DNA of 64,000 nt from Desulfobacteraceae bacterium. GTDB lineage: Bacteria > Desulfobacterota > Desulfobacteria > Desulfobacterales > Desulfobacteraceae. Positions 19,212-27,852 of the stretch are shown in pieces. The stretch is from the NCBI GenBank assembly GCA_016743945.1, contig JADGFI010000007.1, forward strand, positions 62,001 to 126,000, given 5' to 3'. The notes beneath the pieces are model-generated. The model worked only from the letters and a program-made list of their open reading frames with translations, searched no databases and was not told the DNA's origin. The position numbers and the translations under genes were made by a program. Positions within the stretch are counted from its first letter, which is position 1. Each line of letters begins with the position of its first letter.

Positions 19212-20963
19212 ATGAAAAAAATGCTGTTGAAAAGCGGTTCCGGAATGGCATTTCTGGGAGTGGTTATGGCGGTTTTGTTTTTGTTCACGCAAGCTCCAGT
19301 GAATGCAGATACGGCAGCTGCGAAAAAATGGATCGACACAGAGTTTCAACCATCCACATTGTCTAAAAGTGATCAGCTTACGGAAATGGAATGGTTTATT
19401 AAAGCTGCTGCTCCTTTTAAAGGTATGAAAATTAAGGTTGTTTCCGAGACAATTCCCACCCACGAGTATGAGTCCCGCGTACTCACAAAAGCCTTTATGG
19501 AAATCACCGGAATTGAGGTCACCCACGATCTGATCCAGGAAGGCGACGTTATTGAAAAATTGCAGATCCAAATGCAGTCCGGGAAAAATGTTTTTGATGC
19601 CTATGTAAATGACTCTGATCTTATCGGCACCCACTCCCGGTATGGACATGTTGTGAATCTGACCGATTGGATGGCCGGTAAAGGAAAAGATGCAACACTG
19701 CCGACCCTTGATATTGATGATTTTATGGGCAAATCTTTTACAACAGGCCCGGACGGAAAACTGTACCAGCTTCCGGATCAGCAGTTTGCAAACCTTTATT
19801 GGTTTCGCTATGACTGGTTCAATCGGGCTGATTTTAAAAAGAAGTTTAAAGCCCGTTATGGATATGATTTAGGCGTTCCTGTCAACTGGTCAGCCTATGA
19901 AGATATCGCAGAATTTTTTAGTGAGGATGTCAGCGAAATTGATGGGAAGGCCATCTACGGTCACATGGATTATGGAAAAAAAGCACCGGATCTTGGGTGG
20001 CGGTTTACCGACGCGTGGCTTTCCATGGCAGGTGCCGGAGACAAAGGTTTGCCCAATGGAAAGCCCGTCGATGAATGGGGTATCCGTGTGGATGAAAATG
20101 ACCGTGCGGTAGGGTCTTCTGTTTCAAGGGGCGGAGCCGCCAATGGGCCTGCTGCTAAATATGCCTTGAGAAAATACATGGACTGGTTGAGAAAATATGC
20201 ACCTCCCGGCGCTTTGGGAATGGATTTTTATCAATCCCTTCCCAGTCTTGCAAAGGGGAATGTTGCCCAGCAGATCTTTTGGTATACGGCCTTTACCGCT
20301 GACATGGTAAAGATAGGCACCCCGGTTGTGAATGATGATGGGACGCCCAAATGGCGGATGGCGCCTTCTCCCCATGGTCCCTATTGGGAAGAAGGTATGA
20401 AGCTTGGGTATCAAGATTGCGGTTCCTGGACACTCATGAAAAGCACCCCTGTGGACAGAAGAAAAGCAGCCTGGCTTTATGCCCAGTTTTGCGTTGCCAA
20501 AACCACCTCTCTTAAGAAGGCCCATGTGGGACTCACCCCCATCCGAAACTCTGACATAAACCATCAGTCCTTCTCGGACCGTGCACCACAACTGGGCGGC
20601 CTGGTAGAATTTTACAGAAGTCCGGCCAAAGTCGCCTGGACCCCCACAGGAACAAATGTTCCTGATTATCCAAAACTTGCCCAGTTGTGGTGGCAGAATA
20701 TTGGTGAAGCAGTCGCAGGTGAAGTCACTGTTTCAACGGCCATGAACAACCTTGCAAAGGAACAGGATCGGATTCTTGAGCGTCTTGAGCGTGCAGGTGT
20801 TCAAGGAGACAAAGGACCCAAGTTGAATCCGAAAAAAGAGGAGTCCTATTGGCTGAACCAGCCGGGATCACCCAAACCAAAACTTGCCAATGAAAAACCC
20901 CAGGGAGAAACGCTGGATTACGACAAGCTCCTCCAGGCATGGAAAGACGGAAAGGTTAAATAG
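19212..20963 (+). CDS. glpV: glycerol ABC importer substrate-binding protein GlpV
   Basis: A 583-residue periplasmic solute-binding protein of family 1. The ATG at 19212 follows GGAGGG and gives a standard signal peptide (MKKMLLKSGSGMAFLGVVMAVLF ... cleavage after NADTAA), so it is preferred over an in-frame ATG at 19188. The mature protein has VVSETIPTHEYESRVLTKAFMEITGIEV at the start of the first lobe. It is longer than typical sugar-binding proteins, as GlpV is. Last gene of the importer operon, closed by a strong terminator. Confidence 0.87.
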   Translation: MKKMLLKSGSGMAFLGVVMAVLFLFTQAPVNADTAAAKKWIDTEFQPSTLSKSDQLTEMEWFIKAAAPFKGMKIKVVSETIPTHEYESRVLTKAFMEITGIEVTHDLIQEGDVIEKLQIQMQSGKNVFDAYVNDSDLIGTHSRYGHVVNLTDWMAGKGKDATLPTLDIDDFMGKSFTTGPDGKLYQLPDQQFANLYWFRYDWFNRADFKKKFKARYGYDLGVPVNWSAYEDIAEFFSEDVSEIDGKAIYGHMDYGKKAPDLGWRFTDAWLSMAGAGDKGLPNGKPVDEWGIRVDENDRAVGSSVSRGGAANGPAAKYALRKYMDWLRKYAPPGALGMDFYQSLPSLAKGNVAQQIFWYTAFTADMVKIGTPVVNDDGTPKWRMAPSPHGPYWEEGMKLGYQDCGSWTLMKSTPVDRRKAAWLYAQFCVAKTTSLKKAHVGLTPIRNSDINHQSFSDRAPQLGGLVEFYRSPAKVAWTPTGTNVPDYPKLAQLWWQNIGEAVAGEVTVSTAMNNLAKEQDRILERLERAGVQGDKGPKLNPKKEESYWLNQPGSPKPKLANEKPQGETLDYDKLLQAWKDGKVK

Positions 20964-21063
20964 ATTGGTCGTATAGGAATTTGCATTTAGCTGTTAGCCA
21001 GCCAACAGCTAATGACTAAAATCTCGAGTGATAGCGCGTTAGGTTGATCATAAATTGTTAGAC

Positions 21064-21107
21064 AAAAAGGGTGTTTGTCTCAATTATCCGGGACAAACAC
21101 CCTTTTT
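21064..21107 (+). terminator. rho-independent terminator of the glpSTPQUV operon
   Basis: A perfect 16-bp stem AAAAAGGGTGTTTGTC with its complement, 12-nt loop, ending in five T. It sits 100 nt after glpV. Confidence 0.9.
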
Positions 21108-21382
21108 ATTCTTTTGCCGGGTGTCCCTGATATTGTCTATCGCAATTTTAAAAAATAGTGGTGGCAGTTTAAGTCTGCCTAATGAAAATTTTAAGTGGCA
21201 AGAGAATGAGTAAAAGTGTCAGCTCATAGTTCGAGATGTGAGTTATATAAGGGGTGATTCATACTAATTTTCAGCAAATCTTGACAAAATCTGATCGGCA
21301 TTTTAAATAGCCTGGCGTATTATTTATAAACGGTTTGGAAACAATTGGCAGGAAAAGACAATGCCCTAGGAAAACGATAAAA

Positions 21383-23536
21383 ATGAGTGAAAGAAGCATC
21401 CATGGGAAAATACAAAACCATGATATCAAAATCAACATAATTATAGTTTCAACCATCACCCTGGCCTCGGCAATCTTATGTTTTTCCTTTGATCTGTTTG
21501 AAAAGATAATCGGTTTTTCAAGGTACTGGGAAGAGTATGAATTGGATGAATTGATTCCAACCCTGTTTGTTTTCTCAATTGCCATGGCCTGTTCAGCCGT
21601 CCATAGATCAAGAATGCTTGCCACGACCATAAAAAAATATGACCAGGCTGAAAAGGCATTAAACAAAAGCGAAAACAGACTTCAGGCATTGTTTGAAAAT
21701 ATGGGAAGCGGGGCGGTGGTATTCGAATCCCTGGACAATGGAAATGATTTTATTTTTAAGGGATTTAACCCTGCAGCAGAAAAAATTATAAATATCTCCA
21801 GAAAAAATACCCTGAATAATCACTTGTTGGATCTTTTTCCCAGTTTGCGCAAATCAGATTTTGTAAAGGCATTGTCCAGGGTATGGCAAACAGGAAAAAA
21901 TGAGCACCTTGCTCCTTTTTATCATAAAGGCAAAAAAGTGGTGGCCTGGGTTGAAACCAGGATATTCAAACTGCCCACAGGAGAAATTGTAACAATCTTT
22001 GACGATGTCACAGAACAGCACCAGGCAATGGAGGATCTTCAAAACAGCGAGGAAAAATACCGTTCCATGATGGAAGCAATGGATGATCCTGCCTATATCT
22101 GTTCTTCGGATTTCCATATCCAGTATATGAATCCTGCCATGATTAAAAAATCAGGCGCCAATGCTTTTGAAGAGTATTGTTATAAAATCATATATGGCCT
22201 TGATGAGCACTGCCCATGGTGCGCTCATGAACAGGTGATGCAGGGAATGCCCGTAAAAAAGGATGTGAATGATTTTAAAACAGACAAGTCCTATCATATA
22301 TCCAACTCCCCCATATTCCATGCCGATGGAAAAATTTCCCTGCTGGCTGTCCTTCGCGACACCAGTAATATCAAAAAAATGGAAGCCCGTTTCCAGCAGA
22401 CCCAGAAAATGGAAACAATTGGTATCCTTGCAGGCGGCATTGCCCATGATTTTAATAATATTCTTTTCCCGATTCTCGGCTATACGGAAATGCTTTTGGC
22501 AGATCTTCCCAAAGAAAGTCCATCAAGAAATGATCTTAACGGTATCTATAAAGGTGCCCTGCGGGCCAGGGACCTGGTCAACCAGATCCTGCTGTTTGCC
22601 CGCCAGGAAAAGAGCCGATCAATACCAATTAAAATTGCACCGGTTATCAAGGAAGCCTTAAAGCTGATTCGGTCGGCCATCCCGGCAAGCATTGAGATAA
22701 AGCAGAATATCATCAACCCAAGCGGTTTAATCAAGGCAGATCCCACCCAGATTCATCAGATAATAATGAACCTTGCAACCAATGCCTTCCATGCCATGGA
22801 AGAAAAAGGCGGGCAGCTTAAGGTCAGCATGAAAGAGGTCCAATTGGGCAGGTATGACCTGATAGATCCGGATATGAAGCCCGGGCTCTTTGCCTGTATC
22901 ACCGTAAGAGATACAGGCAAGGGCATGGATAAATTTTTGACCCAAAAAATTTTTGACCCGTTTTTTACCACAAAGAAGAAAGGCAGGGGAACAGGCATGG
23001 GCCTTTCCGTGGTTTACGGCATTGTCCAGTCCATGGGCGGCACTATCAATGCTTACAGCGAGCCTGGCAAGGGAACGGTATTCAATGTTTACCTTCCAGT
23101 CATTACAGATTCCTTTGAACAGCCAGAACAAGTTGCAAATGAAGTCATCCCAGGCGGAACGGAACATATACTGCTCGTGGATGATGAAGAAGCCATTCTC
23201 AAAATGGAAAAACAGATGCTGGAGCGCATGGGCTATCATGTGACGTCCCGAGTCAGCAGCCTTGAGGCGCTTGAGGCTTTCGGGGACGATCCTGATAAAT
23301 TTGATTTGATCATTTCCGATATGGCCATGCCCCAGATGTCTGGAAATAAGCTGGTAAAGGAATTGAGAAAAATACGGCCCAATATTCCCATACTTCTTTG
23401 TACGGGATTCAGTGAAAAAATACCTGAAAAACTTGCCGCAGAAATCGGAATTAAGGATATTCTTTTAAAACCTGTCATCATGAAAGATCTTTCAATTATG
23501 ATACGCAAGGTTCTTGATGCTGAGTCTTCAGGCTAA
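21383..23536 (+). CDS. hybrid PAS sensor histidine kinase with receiver domain
   Basis: A 717-residue membrane sensor. Two hydrophobic segments (about 17-35 and 50-75) precede two PAS domains; the second has CPWC in IIYGLDEHCPWCAHEQ. HisKA has the phosphoacceptor in GGIAHDFNNILFPILGYTEM, HATPase boxes are DTGKGMD and GRGTGMGLSVVYGIV, and the C-terminal receiver has the acidic pair VDDEE, Asp in LIISDMAMPQMSG and Lys in LLKPV. The ATG at 21383 is chosen; a TTG 16 codons earlier is in frame. TTGACA-17-TAAATA at 21281 could be its promoter. It lies inside the glycerol locus, but the partner is not evident. Confidence 0.88.
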   Translation: MSERSIHGKIQNHDIKINIIIVSTITLASAILCFSFDLFEKIIGFSRYWEEYELDELIPTLFVFSIAMACSAVHRSRMLATTIKKYDQAEKALNKSENRLQALFENMGSGAVVFESLDNGNDFIFKGFNPAAEKIINISRKNTLNNHLLDLFPSLRKSDFVKALSRVWQTGKNEHLAPFYHKGKKVVAWVETRIFKLPTGEIVTIFDDVTEQHQAMEDLQNSEEKYRSMMEAMDDPAYICSSDFHIQYMNPAMIKKSGANAFEEYCYKIIYGLDEHCPWCAHEQVMQGMPVKKDVNDFKTDKSYHISNSPIFHADGKISLLAVLRDTSNIKKMEARFQQTQKMETIGILAGGIAHDFNNILFPILGYTEMLLADLPKESPSRNDLNGIYKGALRARDLVNQILLFARQEKSRSIPIKIAPVIKEALKLIRSAIPASIEIKQNIINPSGLIKADPTQIHQIIMNLATNAFHAMEEKGGQLKVSMKEVQLGRYDLIDPDMKPGLFACITVRDTGKGMDKFLTQKIFDPFFTTKKKGRGTGMGLSVVYGIVQSMGGTINAYSEPGKGTVFNVYLPVITDSFEQPEQVANEVIPGGTEHILLVDDEEAILKMEKQMLERMGYHVTSRVSSLEALEAFGDDPDKFDLIISDMAMPQMSGNKLVKELRKIRPNIPILLCTGFSEKIPEKLAAEIGIKDILLKPVIMKDLSIMIRKVLDAESSG

Positions 23537-23634
23537 TGGGAAGACCTGTAAAATATTTTTGCTTCCAGATCCTTGTCCCTGAAGGCATGGGCGGTTTCAC
23601 TGCCCTGGTCGGGAAGGGCGTCCAGATTTTGGAA

Positions 23635-24411
23635 TCAGCTTATTACCAGTTTGATATCATTATTGGTCATGATTTCCCTGAGTTGTTCGGGTGGTGCCTG
23701 GTCTGTGATCAGGGTGTCAATCTCCGTGATACTGCCCAGTTTTACCATGGCATTTCTGCCAAACTTTGAGTGATCCGTCACCAGATACACTTTTCTCGAA
23801 TTCTCAATAATAGTTCTTGCTACATGGACTTCCCTAAAATCAAAATCAAGCAGGGTGCCATCAAGGTCAATCCCGCTGATCCCGATGACGCCGATATCGA
23901 CCTTGAACTGACGGATAAAATTTACTGCGGCTTCGCCGGTAATCCCGCAATCCTTGCTGCGAACAATGCCGCCGGTGACAATCACTTCAAAATCTTCCTT
24001 TTTGCTCATTATGGCGGCAACATTCAGGTTGTTGGTGATGATTCTCAGTTTTTTGTTGTGATTGACCAATTCCTTTGCAACATGTTCTGTGGTGGTACCG
24101 ATATTGATGAAAAGGGAGGTGTTATCCTCTATCATTGATGCCACTGCTTTGGCAATTTGCTTTTTTTCATTGAGAAGAAGTTCTTTTCTGTGTCGGTATG
24201 CGACATTTTCCGTGCTGACGGAAAGGCCGGCACCCCCATGGTATCTGGAAACATACCCCTGGCTGTCAAGGAAGTTGATGTCTCTTCTGATGGTTTGCGG
24301 GGTTACATTGAATGTGTTTGCCAATTCTTCCACCGTAACAAATCCGCTGGTTTTAATCAACTCAACAATTTCCCCATGGCGGCTGTTTATGGTCTTTCTT
24401 TTTTTTATCAT
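23635..24411 (-). CDS. glpR: DeoR-family repressor, GlpR-like
   Basis: A 258-residue DeoR regulator. The N-terminal winged helix (SGFVTVEELANTFNVTPQTIRRDINFLDSQGYVSRYHGGA) closely follows E. coli GlpR; the rest is the sugar-phosphate-isomerase-like sensor domain with VTGGIVRSKDCGITGEAAVNFI. It probably senses glycerol-3-phosphate and represses the importer and glpAB operons. ATG at 24411 fits the family start; a TTG ten codons earlier is possible. TTCG sites upstream suggest autoregulation. Name by homology and context. Confidence 0.85.
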   Translation of the reverse strand: MIKKRKTINSRHGEIVELIKTSGFVTVEELANTFNVTPQTIRRDINFLDSQGYVSRYHGGAGLSVSTENVAYRHRKELLLNEKKQIAKAVASMIEDNTSLFINIGTTTEHVAKELVNHNKKLRIITNNLNVAAIMSKKEDFEVIVTGGIVRSKDCGITGEAAVNFIRQFKVDIGVIGISGIDLDGTLLDFDFREVHVARTIIENSRKVYLVTDHSKFGRNAMVKLGSITEIDTLITDQAPPEQLREIMTNNDIKLVIS

Positions 24412-24550
24412 AAGCCTGTATCTACGCTGTTTTGTCTCCAATAATTTTTTTGTGTTCAGGTTGTCGTTACCCTAACAGTTAACGCTTAGATTTTAAACAT
24501 AAAAAAATAGAATCCTTTGTTTTCAAAGCTTTCATTTAATATTCGGTTTG

Positions 24551-24600
24551 TTCATTTGCACAAAGTTTTAAGCGATGCTGATTTCTTTTTCGAAATTAAT
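24551..24600. promoter_or_regulatory. GlpR-type operator between glpR and the zinc-ribbon gene
   Basis: TTCATTTGCACAA at 24551 and TTTTTCGAAATT at 24586, again 35 nt apart start to start as in the glpS and glpA promoters. The element reads toward the zinc-ribbon gene at 24668 but could also act on the divergent repressor gene. Confidence 0.55.
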
Positions 24601-24667
24601 TTTACAATAGGGTTAAACGTATTATTATATGTATCAACAACATATAAAAGAAAGTAGCGGAGGTGTC

Positions 24668-24835
24668 ATGGATATTAAATACTATTGCCAGAACAGCCAG
24701 TGCAAAACAGTTCAAAAAAAAACCTATGTGTTAAAACTGAACCTTGATGATGTAATGGATGAAAAAAATATAGCCCAGATGTATTGTCCCCATTGCAAAA
24801 CAGAATTAAAAAAGCAACTCCCGACGTCTGATTAA
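24668..24835 (+). CDS. small zinc-ribbon protein
   Basis: A 55-residue protein with C-x4-C near residues 7-12 and C-x2-C near 43-46 (YCQNSQCKT ... YCPHCKTE), a likely zinc ribbon. GGAGG lies 4 nt before the ATG. Similar short ribbons occur widely in Desulfobacteria with no known role. It follows a GlpR-type element and may be under the same repressor, which would be unexpected for such a protein. Confidence 0.7.
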   Translation: MDIKYYCQNSQCKTVQKKTYVLKLNLDDVMDEKNIAQMYCPHCKTELKKQLPTSD

Positions 24836-24860
24836 AGGGTGTTTTTTTTAGGGGCTGATA

Positions 24861-26033
24861 TTAAAGCCTTGCCTGCAGTATTTTGGATAATTTTTTTGCG
24901 GAAAGTTGAATCGGGTTGTTTTTTTGTCCTGTGGATTCGACGATGGTGTCGATATCCTCGAGTGTTACGCCATATGAACCTAGTCCCGGCATCTTTAGTT
25001 GATATGTCCATTGGGCCAGAATTTTGACCAAATGCCGGGAGCTTTCCACATGGTTTTCCAAAACAGGGGAGGGGCTCAAAAGTCGGGAAGCCCTGGCATA
25101 TTTTTTGATGGCAGGACCATTGGAATCCAGTGAAATTAAGGACTCGATGTTGTAGCGGGTGACTTCAGACAGAAGGGTACCGCAGATCACCCCATGGGGG
25201 ATGCTGAAGGCTCCGCCAATAACAGACGCAAACCCGTGTACCACTCCCAGGCCAGCATTTGCAAGGGTTAAACCGGAAATATAGGATGCATAGCTTAGTT
25301 TTTTGCGGGCAGCCATGTCATGGGGGTGTTTTGTGGTTGCGGTTATTAACGCATCGCCCAGTATTTCCAGGGCGCCCAGGGCAAGGGAATCTGTCATGGG
25401 GGAACTGTTTGTTGAAACAAGGGATTCCAAAAGCTGGGTTAAGGCGTCCATTCCGCAGGCAGCCGTTATCTCGGGGGGGCAGTCCAGGGTCAGTTCCGGA
25501 TCAACAATGGCAATATCAGGAACAAAATTGTCATGGAGAAGGGATTTTTTAAATCCATTTTTCCCCAATTGACTGATCACGGCATTTTTTGTGGCCTCAC
25601 TGCCGGTGCCGGAGGTTGTGGGCACTGCAATAAAGGGGATTTTTTTTCCATCATGGGATCTGGTTCCAACATCTTCCAGGTATTCGATGACCGATTCTTG
25701 TTTTGTCATCATGGCTGAAACCGCCTTTCCGGCGTCCATAACACTTCCGCCGCCAATGGCAGCAATGACATCTATGCTTTGTTCCCTATACCTTAGGACA
25801 ATCTCATCAATCAGGGACGGTGAGGGCTCGGTTTTTACGACTGTCTGGTAAACCCGGATGGAATTTTTTTTTAATGCGTCTAAAAGCCTTGGCCAGTGGT
25901 CACTTTTCTGGAGTGATCGGGCACCGGTAATCAGCAGCAGGGTTTTTCCATGGGAGGTTATAAGCTCGGGGAGGCACTTGATGGTGCCGGGTCCAAAATG
26001 AAGATGGGGGTTTGCAAAAAAATTAAACGCCAT
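24861..26033 (-). CDS. iron-containing alcohol dehydrogenase
   Basis: A 390-residue family III dehydrogenase. NAD-binding GGGSVMDAGKAVS lies near residue 95, the metal region has GMDALTQLLE and GVVHGFASVIGGAFSIPHG. Of the four usual metal ligands (Asp, His, His, His), the first His is Gln here (DALTQ for DALTH), a variant known in one branch. The locus suggests oxidation of glycerol or a related diol (for example 1,3-propanediol), but substrate is inference. It is divergent from glpA across a shared regulatory region. Confidence 0.87.
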   Translation of the reverse strand: MAFNFFANPHLHFGPGTIKCLPELITSHGKTLLLITGARSLQKSDHWPRLLDALKKNSIRVYQTVVKTEPSPSLIDEIVLRYREQSIDVIAAIGGGSVMDAGKAVSAMMTKQESVIEYLEDVGTRSHDGKKIPFIAVPTTSGTGSEATKNAVISQLGKNGFKKSLLHDNFVPDIAIVDPELTLDCPPEITAACGMDALTQLLESLVSTNSSPMTDSLALGALEILGDALITATTKHPHDMAARKKLSYASYISGLTLANAGLGVVHGFASVIGGAFSIPHGVICGTLLSEVTRYNIESLISLDSNGPAIKKYARASRLLSPSPVLENHVESSRHLVKILAQWTYQLKMPGLGSYGVTLEDIDTIVESTGQKNNPIQLSAKKLSKILQARL

Positions 26034-26131
26034 GGGAAAGATTCCTTATTTTATGGACAAATTTCGTTTCATGGCTTTTATTATAAGCCCAAGATCTCGC
26101 CAATAGCAATGGCAACAATGCCGGCCAATTG

Positions 26132-26206
26132 TTTTTTTCACTTGCGAAGCTTTTTTTTCTATGATATTTTCTTTTTCGAACATTTAATTTTATTAAACGA
26201 ATAAAA
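26132..26206 (+). promoter_or_regulatory. GlpR-type operator/promoter region of glpAB
   Basis: TTCACTTGCGAAG at 26137 and TTTTTCGAACAT at 26172, 35 nt apart, as at the glpS and glpR promoters. TTGCGA (26142) with TATTTT 17 nt later is a plausible promoter, placing the second motif over the start site. TTTTATT-AAAC-GAATAAAA follows at 26188. Confidence 0.6.
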
Positions 26207-26214
26207 GCAAGGCC

Positions 26215-27849
26215 ATGAAAAAAATATTAGACATTCCAGCGCTTATCATAGGCGGGGGGGTTACTGGTACGGGGATTGCCCGGGATCTTGCCCTCAGAGG
26301 TATTTCAGCCCTTGTCATTGAAATGGGGAATATTAACGATGGGGCCTCGGGTCGCAATCACGGTCTGCTCCACAGTGGTGCCCGTTATGTGGGATCAGAT
26401 CCTGATTCTGCCGCAGAATGCGCCAGGGAATCTCAAATTTTGAAAAAAATCGCACCCCACTGCATTGAAGATACCGGTGGTCTCTATGTGGCGGTTAAAG
26501 GAGATGATGAAGCCTATGTCGCCGACTTCCCCAATCTTTGCAAGCGGGCAGGTGTTTTTTGTCAACCGCTTTCCGTCCACCAAGTTCTGGAACTTGAGCC
26601 CGGGCTTTCCAAAGATGCCATTGCAGCCTTTAAAGTCAAAGATGCCTCTGTGGATCCCTTTCATATTTCCCTTGAAAATATGAACCAGGCCATTGAGCAC
26701 GGGGCAACCTATTATAGTAATTGCAAGGCCATTGGTTTTTCCCTTGGAACAATGTCGGGGAAAAAGATTATTAAAAAAGTAAAGGTCCAAAATAATTTGA
26801 CAGGCGCTTGTTTTTATATTACCCCCCGGGTGGTTATTAATGCCACCGGTGCCTGGGCCGGCATGGTAACAGCGCTTGCCGGGATCCATCTGGATATGAT
26901 TTATTCAAAGGGTTCTTTACTGGTTACCCATAACCGTCTCACCACCCATGTGATCAACCGATTAAGACCGGCAGCCGATGGAGATATCCTGGTGCCGGGC
27001 CGTACCGTTTCCATTTTTGGCACCACCTCGATTCGCCTTGATAACCTGGACGCTATCAAACCGGACTTTAATGAAATCGATTTTCTCGTGGACCAGGGAG
27101 CCCAGATGGTTCCCGGACTTGAAACAACAAGATATATAAGGGCCTATGCCGGTGTCAGACCCCTTGTGAGCAACCGGGATGAATCCACAATTGATAAAGC
27201 CACAATTGATGAACCTGGGGAAGATGACAGGGCGGTTTCAAGAGGATTTTATCTGTTTGACCATTCAAGGGATGATGTGGATAATCTTTTGACCATCACC
27301 GGTGGCAAAGTGACCACCTACCGCCTCATGGCCGAAAAAACAGCTGATCTGGCCGCCAAAAAATTAAAGGTGGCCTCTGTGTGTACCACTGCACAAATTC
27401 CCTTGACGTCAAAGGCTCCCAGCAAGCTGATTGAAGCGGGCATGTCGGTCAAGCTCTGGGCCAGGGAGTCTGACCCTGGGGACAGTATGATGTGTGAGTG
27501 TGAAATGGTGCCCAAGAGCCACTTTAAGGAGTTACTTCTCTGGTTGAAGCAGAACCGGGAAACAGCCGATTTAAATTCGCTTCGTATTCATTCCCGCCTG
27601 GGAAAGGGTGCCTGCCAGGGAACTTTTTGCAGCCTGAGGGTAACCGGTTTAATGTATGACGAAGCCTATCTTAAGGGAAGCCAGGGCTTGGACAATATCA
27701 GATTTTTACTCACAGAACGGTTCAAAGGCCAGAAACCGCTTCTCTGGGGCAGTCAGCTGGCCCAGGCAGAGTTGAACGAAGCCATGTTTTGTTCCTTTTT
27801 CGGCCTGGACATGGCTGACCCTAGGGCAGATCTGGACAAGAAAGGATAG
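26215..27849 (+). CDS. glpA: anaerobic glycerol-3-phosphate dehydrogenase subunit A
   Basis: A 544-residue FAD enzyme oxidising sn-glycerol-3-phosphate to dihydroxyacetone phosphate. Dinucleotide motif GGGVTGTGIARDLALRG near residue 13, GASGRNHGLLHSGARY typical of GlpA/GlpD, TGGKVTTYRLMAE near residue 362, and a C-terminal BFD-like [2Fe-2S] domain (CECEMV ... GACQGTFC, about 427-472). Followed by glpB after 3 nt. No glpC is present in the window, so the membrane anchor/electron exit must lie elsewhere or be replaced. Confidence 0.92.
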   Translation: MKKILDIPALIIGGGVTGTGIARDLALRGISALVIEMGNINDGASGRNHGLLHSGARYVGSDPDSAAECARESQILKKIAPHCIEDTGGLYVAVKGDDEAYVADFPNLCKRAGVFCQPLSVHQVLELEPGLSKDAIAAFKVKDASVDPFHISLENMNQAIEHGATYYSNCKAIGFSLGTMSGKKIIKKVKVQNNLTGACFYITPRVVINATGAWAGMVTALAGIHLDMIYSKGSLLVTHNRLTTHVINRLRPAADGDILVPGRTVSIFGTTSIRLDNLDAIKPDFNEIDFLVDQGAQMVPGLETTRYIRAYAGVRPLVSNRDESTIDKATIDEPGEDDRAVSRGFYLFDHSRDDVDNLLTITGGKVTTYRLMAEKTADLAAKKLKVASVCTTAQIPLTSKAPSKLIEAGMSVKLWARESDPGDSMMCECEMVPKSHFKELLLWLKQNRETADLNSLRIHSRLGKGACQGTFCSLRVTGLMYDEAYLKGSQGLDNIRFLLTERFKGQKPLLWGSQLAQAELNEAMFCSFFGLDMADPRADLDKKG

Positions 27850-27852
27850 AAA

